Source: Breviolum minutum Mf 1.05b.01
Lineage: Eukaryota; Sar; Dinophyceae; Suessiales; Symbiodiniaceae
Length of the DNA: 64,000 nucleotides
Direction: 5' to 3'
NCBI GenBank assembly: GCA_000507305.1
Contig: DF239215.1
Coordinates: 62,001 to 126,000, forward strand
Shown: positions 1-12,400 of the stretch, piece after piece
Position numbering within the stretch: position 1 is the first letter of the stretch
Layout of the letters: each line of letters starts with the position of its first letter
The notes under the pieces: generated by a model
The model's database searches: none
What the model was told of the DNA's origin: nothing
Seen by the model: only the letters and a program-made list of their open reading frames with translations
Translations under genes and position numbers: made by a program

Positions 1-1657
1 GATACAACCCCCTTAGGTTAGATCCAACATGAAAAATTGTAAGCATTTTCCAAGGCCAAGTGCTGAAACCGCGCCAAAACAACAATTCCGTTTTTTTTTT
101 CAGCTTAAAAAACCTAAGCATCTCAGGCTTCGCTAAAAATACATGAGTTTTGAGGGGGAACACGTTTGTATACACCCCGGAAAATTAACGGCTGGAATCC
201 AAAAAATGGAGGTTTGGCTCAAATGAGTTTCCTTTTTGTTCATTACACTTGCAAACACCCTGGAAGTTTAACAGCTCGCCCCTGAAAATTGATGTTTGGA
301 AGCTGAAATTCCTTTTGAACTGATCCCTCTTCAGCGGATCAGTTAAATTTCGGGGGCAGTAATCTTGTTCCCTTTTGGCTGTTTTTGTTGGTTCAGGGTA
401 TTGTCTGGAGACAACTGGCCTTCAATAGAAAATGCATCTTCAAATAGTCGTTATTGGGGTCCTGAATATCAGCCTCGTACCCGAAACATCAAGGAATTAA
501 AATGGTTAATTGGATGACGAACCAAGTCATTACATAAAAAACCGGAGTTTCACAATTTCCACCCACTAAAAGAAAGTTTCTTCCGGGTTTCACAAGGATA
601 GTGTGCTTTTTTGAGGAACGTTTCGCCCGCACGCACACTATCCGGTAAGTGAACCCTACGAGGTGGGCCCCTACTATAGTTATAAATGGAGTTCAAACTT
701 AGAACCCCTAGAAATGGCCTTTTAAATAGGTAACTAATGGTAACTAGAGTTATTTCACTTATAACTGGTTTTCCGGGGCCCACCTTGTAACCGTATAAGG
801 CTTCACTTTCCACCAGTGGTTTGAACTTTCAACATGTAAGAGCCAAGGGACTAGGGGACATGTAAGGACTCTTCTCCAGAAAATCCGGACAAATTGCAAG
901 ATAACCATTCCTGAACTCAAATCGCAGCTGGGAGCTTTCTTAGAACTCTTCACCAAAGCAAACATACCCACCAAAAATGAATCAGCGATGAAAACCCTCG
1001 AATGGAGGGCAATGGAGGGGTGAATAAACCACAGTTTAGAAGTTTAGCAGGGGCGTATGTATTGGTCCTCAAAATGCTTCGCCACTTTTGAGTTTTTTTT
1101 TCGGCTTCTTAGGGCAGGTATTTTTTATGTATTTTTGAGGGTCAAGGTTGGAGAAAACATGAGAAAACTAATACGCACAAAAAAAAAACAAGAACTCAGA
1201 GATCCCAGGAGTGGAGTCTGAAAAGCTGAAAACATTCATCATATTCATCATGACAAGCCTCAAAACACATTCAACTAGCTCCAGCTTCCAATGGAAAAAC
1301 TGTGAACCAAACACCTATATACACCTATGTTGAGCTTGGCAATGATTAACTTTCAAAATCTCTACTCCACTACTACGTGCTGTTGCTATTGGACTGGTTG
1401 TCTTTCCGTTGATGCTGCGATGCTGACGGAGAACCTGCGCGTTACTTACTCCTTAACAGATTGGCCACTTTGTGGATTTCTCTTTCAGAAAACAAAAGGA
1501 GAAACATCAAATACTGGCATTTCAAGATGATCTGAGAAAAGTTCAAAAGTTCAATACCCTTATGACATGAAAAATTGTACTGATTACACATAGGGATCCT
1601 GATAGTGGCTTATTCTGAATCCTTAAAAGAAATTTGGTAATATAATCCCCTCCAAAC
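1..1657. other. non-coding stretch with hairpin repeats
   Basis: No exon is supported here. The stretch holds members of two dispersed repeat families. One is the 'cccctgaaaat...ggttggaag...ttttcagg' hairpin family, at roughly 165-350. The other is the 'ggtgggcccc...ttataaatggagtt...' family, at roughly 655-790. Short open frames on both strands lack splice signals and protein-like composition. Confidence 0.5.
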
Positions 1658-3277
1658 CAGCACATTGACCGAGGTTTTGATCACTGCTGCAGGCTTCTCC
1701 GCCAGCATATCACAGAACTGCTTGTGGCGGCCAGTGTGCACACCAAACATATCGGCAAACCTGGGTGTTTCGCAGTGCAGCCGAAACCATTGGATTCATC
1801 AATCCGTGTGTCCGGAACCCACAAAATTCGCTTCACAATGAATGCCATACAGTTTAAAAAGTTCGGTCCCAACCAGCAAAATAGTGATTCTATGATTATC
1901 CCACTGTTTTCACTAGGGTTTAGGCATCCCCTGAGACAAACCTTTGCCATTCATGAACCAATCAGTGGTTGATTGACATATATTATAAGTTGGCTACAAA
2001 CCTGATATGAATATCTATGTGCGATTGTGACTTGGGAAATCTTGGGAATATAAATTTGTCCGTCTGACGGTGACACTAACATAAAACACGCACCCTCACT
2101 GATGAACACCACCCTTTTGTTGCACCTGCCTTTGGTAGTTTCATGACATAGCTAGCCAACCAACCACCTCCAATGTACCCCAAGAATCAAGTAAGGGTGC
2201 ATTGATGGAAGGGATGGCCGCAGCTAGTCCCTCACTAGTTACATAACCTGACAGCGGCAGGAAATCATAAGATGTTTAACTTCAACACACCTTGGCCATT
2301 TTCCAAGATTACAAATCTATTTCACCAAGAGGCATGATGACACCCTTGGAGGTGGCTTGTGCTGGTGTAGCCACATAACAGTTCAACGAATGGACTCTCG
2401 TCATGTCATGTTTCGCCTTGTAATCCTCCATCTCTCGAAGAGGCTCAGAACCTTCCGGACAACATGAAGGCGCCATGGCTGTGTGACGTTCGTGGGGACG
2501 GCACCGCGGGGGTTTGTTGTTGTCGGGTTCCGGTGTGGCGAAGTTTGAGCCGGCTTAACTGTGGGCAGTTTTTTCTCACGAGACAGGAAAGCATCAAGAC
2601 TTCATCAAAAGTAAATATAGACCATTTCAAGATAGGCCAGCGCAGCCAAATGGCTTTTGATTGGTTTATGTGTAATTCTATGCATGTCCCAAGAAATGAA
2701 CTCACGCATTTTTTGGAGCTGGGGACATGAATTCATGGCCGTGAATCCATGCTTCCCGAAAAAGTATACCTGTCTTTGCAGCTGTCCGCCACTTGTTTCG
2801 TAAGCTGTTTCGGTTTTTGGGATGCTGCTACGGTTGGGGTCACCGGAGAACGTGTCCAATGAACGTCCTTAAAACTCGTTCCAACTGGTCATCTTACACC
2901 GGCGCGGCAAAATTTTCCGAGTCCGACAAAGAAAGTTACTTCCCGCACCCCGATCCCCTCGTTCTTTCCGGTTGTGACCCAAACTTGGGAGTTTTTTAAT
3001 GACCTTTTTTTCAGGGGTTAAGTTATGTGACCTCCATTTGGGTGATCCAAAAAGTCACGGATGGAAGAAGCTGGTACTTGCGGTAAGATCTAAAAGCGGC
3101 TGTTGGTTTTCAGGTTGCTAGGAGTGTGTGTGTGGCAAGCAGTTCGTTGCGCCACGGTGTCTTCCCATGCCTTCCCCAACCTTTCTGAGTTCCCCTCACG
3201 CAAACACAAAACGAATCCGATGAGATTGACCAAGGCGATAGCCCAACCTGCCGGCGGTGCGGGCAACAAGTTTGCCA
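1658..3277 (-). CDS. unidentified multi-exon gene (four candidate exons)
   Basis: I do not recognise the product. Four GC-richer minus-strand segments have plausible splice borders. 3277-3171 is preceded by tttcag; it reads a hydrophobic stretch (AGWAIALVNLIGFVLCLRE) and ends at a GC donor (AAG|gcatgg). 2867-2770 (ttttaag|GAC ... AG|gtatac) reads DVHWTRSPVTPTVAASQ and then QLTKQVADSCKD. 2574-2452 reads a Pro/Thr/Asn-rich disordered linker (KPAQTSPHRNPTTTNPRG) ending AAG|gttctg. 1760-1658 (cacccag|G ... CTG|gtttgg) reads FADMFGVHTGRHKQFCDML then AEKPAAVIKTSVNVL. Phases between the second and third segments do not match directly, so an exon is missing or they belong to different genes. Coding status is inferred from composition and splice sites only. 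Confidence 0.38.
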
Positions 3278-4810
3278 CTGAAAATACGCCCAACTTGCCA
3301 CGCAAGGAACTGAATCATCTTCCTACTTAAAAAAAGAAGAATTATGAAGCCCCCAAACATCTATATGAAACCCCGAAGCTTAACAGGAAACCTGCAACAA
3401 AAACATCCCCAAATTCCAAATTTCAAAGGAGATCTCCTTTTTGGAAACCATTTTTTGGTTTCAGGTGTGCCATGTTAAGCTCTGAGGGTGTACTGTACTC
3501 AGCGAAGATGGATCATTCTGAATCCACGGGGCCCCCCAATCTGAAAACTGCTCATCAAGTCAATAAACTACCTACACCCCTGAAAACTAACATGGAAACC
3601 AAAAAGTGGTAGTTTAGTCAGATGTTTTGTCCTCCTTATCCAAGGAACTATATTTCAGCTTCCAGCCGTTAGTTTTCAAGGGTGTACCTCAAATCTATAG
3701 GTTTCCAGTTACCCAAACTTTCCCGCAAATTCCCCTGGGATGCGAGTTGCCCAGAAAACGTCCGCCAGCGGATTTCCAGTTGCAATGGGATATCCCGATC
3801 GACATCCAAATACCTGGTGAGGTCTTTGAAATCTCAAACATCAAAAGAGGGGTTCCAAAAAACATCCTCGCCAGGTAGAGGAATTTGGATGTCTAGGGAG
3901 TCTGGGGTATGTTGTTTTGGTCGACATTTTCCGACTCAAAACCAGCAGGTTGGTCCACCTGCTGAGTTCAGCTCGTTGACCAATCCCTCCTGTGGGCTTG
4001 GCGCCGTCGTCGCATGGACCCCGAGCCGATCGCTATCAATGGAGTGACTCAAGGGACCCCTATAAATGGCTGTCCAACCAATGGTTTCACTGGGCTGTGA
4101 TGTTACCTCTTTTTTCGTGAAGCTTTAGGCCTTTAGACCCTTACTTATGACTGGTAGGGCCCACTTTGTAAGGACTTCCTTTAAGGGAACAAAGGAAAGC
4201 ACCTGAGGCTCATCCATATTGTTCACTCAGGGCCAGGCAGCTGTTTTTTGCCCTTATGTAGCCGGGCTGAGTTTCCAGATCCGGTGGCATGGGTTTTTCG
4301 TGAGGTTTTTAGCTTTGCCATGGGGACATCTTGAAATCTTTTTTCCGGGAAGACATCTCTACTTCTACTTAATCGTGTGGAGGGATGAGACAAAGAAATA
4401 CACCAAGTGGAAAGTAGATGGCCCAACTCCCATGCATTGGTTTATCATGGCCTCTTACTCTTCACCACCTTTTGTGAGTGGCTAGCAATCTACTTTCCCC
4501 ACGGTTACCTAAACAGCGCAAGATTCGCCAATTGCCCTGAGTTCAATACCGTTCGAAAATGGAAGAAAGCTATAGGAACAGACTATGACGATTGAGATCG
4601 GCTACGCTCCCAAAAACTAACATAGCACCTGCCAGGAGGCCGCGCCCCAAAAAGAAACTTGAACCACCTTCAGTGTTTCACGCGCTATGTTGGTTTTCGG
4701 CGGTGTAATGGAAACACTGTCAAGAATAACTGGCTCCTAAATCTTCTAAATTACCAAAATACAACAAATGTAAGTTGAAAGAACCAATGTTTTGAGCATG
4801 TGTCTTTCAC
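3278..4810. other. non-coding stretch, hairpin repeats
   Basis: Contains hairpin repeats of the 'acccctgaaaactaacat...' family at about 3360-3490, 3565-3690 and 4610-4715, and a 'ggtgggccc' family copy at about 4040-4175. Plus-strand open frames here (3627-4047, 4219-4485) run through repeat sequence and were not accepted as genes. Confidence 0.45.
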
Positions 4811-5023
4811 GGTCTTCATCCTCCCGGTAAACATGATGAACCATGCCATGATCATCTTCGATGTGATCCTTTGATGCTCTATTGATGTGCAAATCTTGAG
4901 GAAGGCCTCACCCACCATCACATTCATTTCGATATTCTCCCGCTCCTTGGGCAAAACACACAAGATGGTGCTAGAAAAGGGCCCAATAAAGGTACCCAAG
5001 CTGCGCATGGTGTTCAAGCGCAC
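4811..5023 (-). CDS. unidentified exon, 71 codons, phase 0-0
   Basis: A 213-nt exon candidate lies between a strong acceptor (poly-T then gcttcag|GTG) and a GT donor (ACC|gtgaaa). It reads open in one frame with normal protein composition: VRLNTMRSLGTFIGPFSS, then PKERENIEMNVMVGEAFLK, then an Ile/Met-rich end. No family recognised. A GA donor (GGGAG|gatgaag) or a GC donor (ATCATG|gcatgg) a little upstream would shorten the exon. It could belong to the same transcription unit as the exons at 3277-1658 downstream. Confidence 0.4.
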
Positions 5024-5578
5024 CTGAAGCAAAAAAAAACCAGCTGGCATTGGATAGACAGGGAGGTTACCCTATTTGTTCCTTATATAGTTGAGCCAGC
5101 GAAAAAATCACCTCGGATACTTTGCATTGAAGCCTGGTTGTTTAATAGAATCCTTATTATTTTATTCTGCATTTTAATCCCCATAATATTGCGGGTAAGT
5201 TTTCATCCGCTATAACAACACCCTAAACAACCAGGGTCCTTTTTGTAAAACTGCTCAGTTCGCTACTAGGCAATCTGGATGAATCCCCCCCAACTTGGGG
5301 TGAACATAAAAACATCATTGAAATCACCTAGAAAACCCCATGACGATCAACTTATGAAACAAACAGCAAATGCATCTAGATCCGGCCAGTCTTTTTGGAA
5401 GGCAGCTACATGTTGCTTTACCAGAGGGCTTGTCATTCAAATAGCTGGGCCCTACTAGTTATACCCCCATAATTGGAGTTTTGGGCCCTTATGACTGGTT
5501 TTTTGTGCCCATGTTTGCTATGAAATTTCTATCTCAAACCCGGGTTTGGTTCAGGAACCTCACACCGCATGTTCTTGT

Positions 5579-5652
5579 TCACCGGTCTTGGGGGGGTTGG
5601 TTGGCACCCGCCTGTGCTTGTGCTACCTCCTCGACACCACTTAATGCTCGAG
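5579..5652 (-). CDS. possible terminal exon, unidentified gene
   Basis: After a good acceptor (ctcctttttgcttggacag|CT) one minus frame reads RALSGVEEVAQAQAGANQPP followed by QDR and TGA. The Ala/Gln-rich tail looks like a disordered C-terminus. The plus strand of the same segment is also open, from tttggttcag|G near 5552 to CCCG|gtgaat near 5725, so the strand is uncertain. I prefer minus because all recognisable genes in the window are on that strand. Confidence 0.28.
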
Positions 5653-6833
5653 CTGTCCAAGCAAAAAGGAGTGGTGTACAGGAAGCACCCAAACCACAAA
5701 TGATTCGCGACCTGAGTCGACCCGGTGAATCAGGGGATCATAGAAATTTCAAAGGAAACACCCCTGAAAAAACGAACATGGATACCCAAAATGGCCATAT
5801 TTAAAGCCGGAACCACGATTTTCCAAACCATTTTTTTGGGATCCATGTTAGTTTTCGGGGGTGTACATAAAACTAACAGCGAGTTTACCTGGAAAATGAA
5901 GGGTTGGAAGATTATCATCCCTTTTCGTATGCTACCTTTTCACAAAGAATCAATGCCAATCCGTAACAGCAATATCCTAAGTTCTAGCCAGAACTTACAC
6001 TCCTGAAATTTGAAACAAACAGCAAGTTTACGACTGAAAATGGAGGGTTGGAAGACTACGTCCTTTTTGGCTATGTTTGCTTCAGGGAGCGAATGCGTCA
6101 CACTTTTAATGCCTTTTGTATAAACACAACTGCAAGAACAACTGACAATACCGTCCGTATTGAATGTAATCTACCAATAAAGCAAAAAAGAATTGAAATG
6201 TTCAGTACTGTGAGGACAAACATCAAGTTGGTGTTTCCAGATCAAACAACCACAATAGAATATATAGAATGTTGACAGTGAATATACGGCAGTATCTATG
6301 AAGTAGAAGGTTTGAAAAACCACCGGTACCTTTGCATGTATCTGACCTAGACATGTATGTCATTCGAATGGAATCATGCTTCAAAAATCCTGCACTTTCT
6401 GCATATGGTAAATATGATATTTCACCTGGATATCTGGCTTATCCCCCTTCAAAAAACCCTAAAAAAAGGCTCATGCAATTCATATTCATGTCACTATCTT
6501 TCCGTGTAAAATTTCCAAGTCTTCCAGTCATAGCTCCCTGAGGAGAAAATGTTTGCTTGGTGGGGCTGGAAGCCCAGGGTGACCTTAAGGAGGTTGCTAC
6601 AAGGTGGGCCTTGTAAAAAAAAACAGCTAGAAGTAGCAACAAAAAAAGGGGTAAATGGGAAATGCTCACCCCTATAAAAGTGGAGTTATAACATTTATAA
6701 CTCTAATGACTGGTAGGTTTAGCAAAAAAAACAGTGAAATCCGCTTGTTTTCGGCCATTTATAGGGTTTTTGTGATATAACTCCATTAGATAACTAGATC
6801 GGCTCGGGGCCCACGGTGTATGCAATCTCACAC

Positions 6834-6920
6834 CTGGTATCAGTGTGACCTTGCCGTACCTTTTGTTGCCAAGGAGCATGAGGAGAAACCAAGCAGCCTC
6901 GGCTACGGCGTACAACGCAC
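6834..6920 (-). CDS. exon encoding a hydrophobic segment
   Basis: The exon candidate follows an acceptor (ttttcctgccag|GT) and reads ALYAVAEAAWFLLMLLGNK, then RYGKVTLIP, before CAG|gtgtga. An earlier donor AAAAG|gtacgg at 6860 is also possible. The segment AAWFLLMLLG is a potential membrane helix. Family not recognised; no partner exon was found with certainty. Confidence 0.33.
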
Positions 6921-7462
6921 CTGGCAGGAAAATTGGGCAAAAAACGGTGAGAATCCAAAGGTTTACCATCTATGCACTAACCTGCCTGAAAATGTGTTCT
7001 TTCTTTTGTGGGTTTTTTTTTTCAATCTTAAATCAACTCTGTATAAGGAGTTCTTTGTTGGGTCATGTGATGCTATGATCAAATGCTTTTGATAAAACGA
7101 TCCATTCCACGGGTGCATTCAGCAGCCCTCTTCACACCCAGCACTTTTTCGTTCCGACTGTTTCCAGAGTCCCTTTGGGAAAAGTGGCCTCTTTTTGGGG
7201 CCACTGAGATTCTCGAAGGCAAGTTCTTCCTACTAAAAAGATCATCATGTGAATCTAAGGATGCCCTTTTCAATGCCATCCCTCCCCCTCAAGAAATAAG
7301 ACCTTAATGAGGCCTTCTTAGGGGATGACGATGGTTTCTCAACAAAACTCCAACAAATCTCAAGCGATTTGTATCTCATCTGCCATCATCTGCCATCTTG
7401 ATCCATCTTGTCAAGCTGCCAAACTCCAATCTGAACAGCTTCCGGCCATCCGTTTCGTCATG

Positions 7463-7548
7463 TCATCTCTGTCGTTGAAACTTCCAGTTCCCATGACGCC
7501 GGGACTTCGTCGTCGCATCCGATGAATTTTCATCATAGACGTTCCCAC
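7463..7548 (-). CDS. possible terminal exon, unidentified gene
   Basis: Acceptor ccccgctcaag|GT is followed by a frame reading GNVYDENSSDATTKSRRHG then NWKFQRQR and TGA. A second frame across the same bases, reading MMKIHRMRRRSPGVMGTGSF and ending ...CSDWSLAA at a TGA near 7397, is also open, so the reading frame is not certain. The composition (GC-rich, charged) differs from flanking intronic DNA. Confidence 0.28.
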
Positions 7549-9438
7549 CTTGAGCGGGGGGCAGCCGGCTGGAAGGGAAGGTTGAAATTCTTGGTGTTAT
7601 GGTCATGGTGCTTGTGGTTGTTGATTTTTAAGAAGATTGAGATCCTTCAGTTTTTTCAGCTTGGAATTTAGACCAGGCTGCAGCCATCAATTTAAAAACA
7701 AACGGAAGTTTTAAAGGTCAAAATCCTTTAGCTCCATATTTCATGAACATTTGATCCCCAATGTTTTTGTTGCCCGATTTTCCCCCAAAAAAATCACCAA
7801 ACATATATTGTGTCTTATCTAGTTGGTGGTGGAATCAACCCCTTTGAAAAATATGAGTCTAAATGGGAATCTTCCCCAATTTTCGGGGTGAATATAAAAA
7901 ATATTTGAAACCACCACCTAGTTATTGTCTCCATCCAAAAATTCATCGCCTCCTATGGTCCTGAAACAAATCTCAAGACACTCAAAGATTTGATTATCAC
8001 CATCGAGCTCCGATCGCCTGGATGGACTTCCGAAAGAGATGGATGGATCGTCTCACCAATTTTCAAATCGTTGGTTGGATCTTACGGCATCTAACGGTAA
8101 ATTGGTGGTTTGGGGCCCAGTGGTTTTGGGATTCTAGGGGTATTTGCCAGTAACAATCCCTTTCACAAGGGGTCCAAGGAATCAAAACCACCAACCCAAA
8201 CCACCAATTACAGTAACCATTAGTTCATTACGGATAAAATTAAGAAGTAATACACTCCCGAAAACTGACGGCTGGGTCCTTAACATCATGGTTTGGAAAA
8301 GGACTTTCCGCTAAAAATCGTTGAAGTATGGGGATCTCTAGTGATTATTACATCTCGCATATGTTACCATCCCCATCCTTTTAGTTTCCCATATATAGGA
8401 TCAATGAGAAGGGTATATTTTACTTACATGTTGATGATTTTATTGTAAACATGTACCTAAATATACCATACATGGATCCCATGGGCAAAGAGCCCCAAAA
8501 AATCAAATTGAATCGTTTGATCCTAAGACCCTTGTGGTGATGTCTAGCGTTCATGGGTTATGTAGGGCCGTGGTTCGGGGGTTTCGCGGTGTGGCAAATG
8601 GCCCCTTTCCAAAGATTCAGCCCAAGTGTCTTCAAACGAAGACCTTGCAAGTTTTTCCAGGCTTCTAAGCGTCTCCTTGATTTTTCTGTTGCTTGAAATT
8701 CCAATCACATCAAACCGAGTTTCACATAGCGGAATGTTTGCATATAATTGAAGCATAAAGAATCATATAAATTCAACAACCAATGTTTGGGGTTGGCCCA
8801 AGCCCATCAGATTGAGAACCGGAATTTTGGCAATATAATCATATTATCATATTAATATGTATGTATAGATGGAAAACAGTCCACACCCAAGTGATACCCA
8901 AGTGTGACGCAATTGTTGATCCCATGTTGCATTTATCTGGCGGCCAAGCATTCCGGTCATATATTTGATTTCATCTTCATCTTCAATCTATACCTATTCA
9001 ATATGGCATGGCAGGGTCGCTGACGGAAGAAATCCTGCACAACTTGCGATACGGAAAGGTATTGGAAAAACTAATGGGATATGTCTGCATATCTAAAGGA
9101 TTTCTTTCATCAACGGTATCATTATATGTATTTATATGAGAATAAAACAATACATATATATATATATGTGTACTGTCAATCAAAAGTCACATGCACAACA
9201 AACTTAAACGGACCGTTCGAAGAGTAGAGTCCTTTTTCAAAATCATCATGTGGGGGGTTCCCATGTTTTTCATGCTTTCTCAGCATGTTTTTTAATAAGC
9301 TTACATCTTGGGTCTTGCCAAAACACAGTGGATAATGAAGGTTAATAGGATTCCCTTTATTAAAAATGCAAAGATTGTTTACCCACTATTACTGGGTTCA
9401 GGCCATCGTCAACATTCGTACTGAAAACTTCAACTTCC
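7549..9438. other. non-coding stretch with repeats
   Basis: Holds a ~100-bp MITE-like repeat (7820-7921), a 112-bp inverted repeat (8099-8210), and a copy of the 'aaatataccatacatggatcc' motif near 8459. A segment near 9019 is shared with other loci ('gaagaaatcctgcac'). A short TA-rich tract lies near 9155-9170. No exon recognised. Confidence 0.45.
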
Positions 9439-12400
9439 TTAGCCAAGCAACGACAAGGTAGGCAAATGATACCACCTTTGCACATCTGTCCCATCGGCAC
9501 AGCGCCATGCCACCCAGTAAGCATCCTCGTCCTCCAAAATTGTTGCTGCTCAAACCCGAGAAATATACACCCTGGAAAATTCACATGGAACGGTTTGGTT
9601 CAGGTGGTTTTCATTTTTAAGTTGGCAATTTTTTAGGTTCCATGTCAATTTTCAGGGGTGTGAATCAACTCTTTACAAGGTACACACACTCCCGAACTTT
9701 AACAGTTCATCCCTAAAAAGTTACTTTCCCTACAAAAAAGGTGCGGCAGTTTTCCAGCCATGATTTTTCAGGGGCGAGCTGCTAAACTTCAGGGTTGTAG
9801 TTTAGAGGATAGCCGCATGCCCCAAAACAGTCAAGAAGTCGCGGCTCCCTTTACCTCCACTTAGTCACTGGAAAACATGTTTTTCCAGAAAGGGTCGGGT
9901 AGTGAACCAACTGTTGAACTCTTTAAAAAATGGAGGATTCAGGAAGGTTCCAAGTAGTTTACCCAATGGTAGCCATTAAGTATGCTCAAAATCAACATAT
10001 CAAGTTAAGTCCCCTTAAGAATCCAGACCCCTGAGTCGTAGGATTGATGGTCTCAATAGGTCAAAACATCATCCATCCCATCCCCGAAATCATAGGATTG
10101 GATCATTCGGAAATCTCTAACATACAAATGGGTCCCTTAGGGTGATCAATATGTGATTGAAGAAAATTCATGACCAACCAATATTGGTTGCCCTTCAGAA
10201 AAACCGGCTCTTAAAAACCTTATGACTTATGAATCTGAGGGGGTTCAAACTGTTGATGGTTCAGTTCCAGCGATCACCACCTGGGATGTTTTTGAAACCA
10301 TGTAAATAATGGGATACCAACTACCAACCTCAACTGCTTAAAGTTCGCCGGATTTCTTCACCATCAACAGTTAATAAGCCCATGACATATCCATATCCAT
10401 ACCTATCCATCCATCTCACCCAAAAAACATCCCATCTGGCCAAATGGCATAATATTTCACCAACCTAGGTTTCCCTGAAATAAGGGGATTTCCCTTACAA
10501 TCACCACCATTTGGTGGAAATCGGTCGTGTTTTCGGTCGCTATAATTTGACCAGAATCCCATGAACTTCCATTGAAAAAACTCACTCTGCAGGAGGAACC
10601 AACCCCCCTCAGTGGCGGTGTCCTCCTCAGCCTTGGTCCCACGTTTCGTGACCGCTTTCGCTCGAGGATCCCAGCAGGAACAGAGTAGACGACCTCCTGC
10701 GAGCCGTGGGTTGAGGGCGATCAACCCTGTAGGTGCTTAATGGGTTTCTCCCCTAAGAAATATATGAGGGGAAAGTGTGTGAAGGGATTGTTGTTAGAGA
10801 ATCATGATCATAACGGCTAATATATAACTGGCTGGTTGGTGGTTGAACCAACCCATCTGAAAAACATTAGTCAAATTGGAAATCTTCCCCAAATAGGGGT
10901 GAAAATAAAACATATTTGAAATATTTGAAACCACCACCTAGACAATCCCTTAATAAAATCTTTATTCAATCAATTTCCCTGTACAGCACACCATGTCGTC
11001 ATAATATCGCCAGAAGATACAATTTTTTGGTGGGGAGCAGCCAAAGAAAAGCTGTCCCAAGTTCAATTTTATCCCATCAAACCAGCCTGAAATTTGTGCG
11101 GTCATTTTTGTTGGAGGGAGGGATTCCCTAATATTTCAACCACCTACCATTTTTGGCGGAATTCCCGATCTCAGCAGTGGAGGGGAATCACCTGACAGGC
11201 TACTAACACAGCTAGCTGGAATATCGCCATGTTGAAAAGGAGGTACGAGGTGGGCCCTGAACCCATCGTTATAAATATAAAGGATAGTTTTAAAGGTATA
11301 ACTCTTTTATATAAGGACTTGTAAATGGAACCTCCTTGTGCTCATGGGGGGGTTCCATATTTAAAGCTGGTTTTAGGGCCTAGCTGAAAAACATCAGATT
11401 GCCTGATAGATTACACCAGCCCAACCTCATACATCACACCTGGAATCAAGATTCGCTTCAAGTCATTCAAGGCCCGTGTTGTCTCGACAAATGGTAAGTG
11501 GTGGAGAACTGCACCTTGGAGGCGTAGGAACAGGAAAACTAGTTGGTGGTGGAACCAACCCATTTGAAACATATTAGTCAAATTGGAAATCTTCCCCAAC
11601 TAGGGGCGAAAACAAAACATATAAAACCACCACCTAGTATTTGACAATGGAAACCCAACCGTTTGAAGATGTATCTCCCATTAAAAGATCATAATTGTCC
11701 ATTGCCTTCAACCCACATCCCAAAAAATATGCGCCAGTCTCCAAATGCATTCATCTTCCTCAAAGGATCCGTAGGAAGAAAAAAAAATGTAGCCTTGGCT
11801 TTGCTTAAGATGCTTGGAAAAGCCAAACGTATATTCTCTTAAATGGTGCTTTAATGGTGTTTTACTATGGTACAATCCGTAAAAAAACATCACCTTAGAC
11901 ATAATCCAAGTAGCATGGATCGAAAAAAAATCCAAAGCCTCCTAGTAGATTGAGTCATCCGTTTTCAGGATGGTACTGGAGGGTACACCATCATCCGCGC
12001 AAGCGCATGACATCTCACTAGATTCGAGTCGGAAGTACCTCACTGCGAATCTAAGAAGTACCCTCCCCAATGCCCGATGTTCCATGATTTTTCCCCCTCC
12101 CCCCCTAGAAATAAGGCCTGAAAAAGCGGGCCTGCAAAACATTGTTGATTGTAAAGCCATATACTCAAACAAATGGTCTTTTTGGGAAGGACCATTTAAA
12201 CAATAGATGCAATAATCTCTGGACCCTTAGAGAAAAACCAAACAAAATGTCCCCATGTTTCGTTTACACTTCCCAGTTTGTTCCCTTCCCTCAACAACTT
12301 CCAAAAAAATGACGCGTCGTTTGGCAACGTCGCAGCAAAGGCACAGGACAACACGTCATGGACCGAGGCATCGGGCAATTGCACTTGTCGCGTGTCGCCG

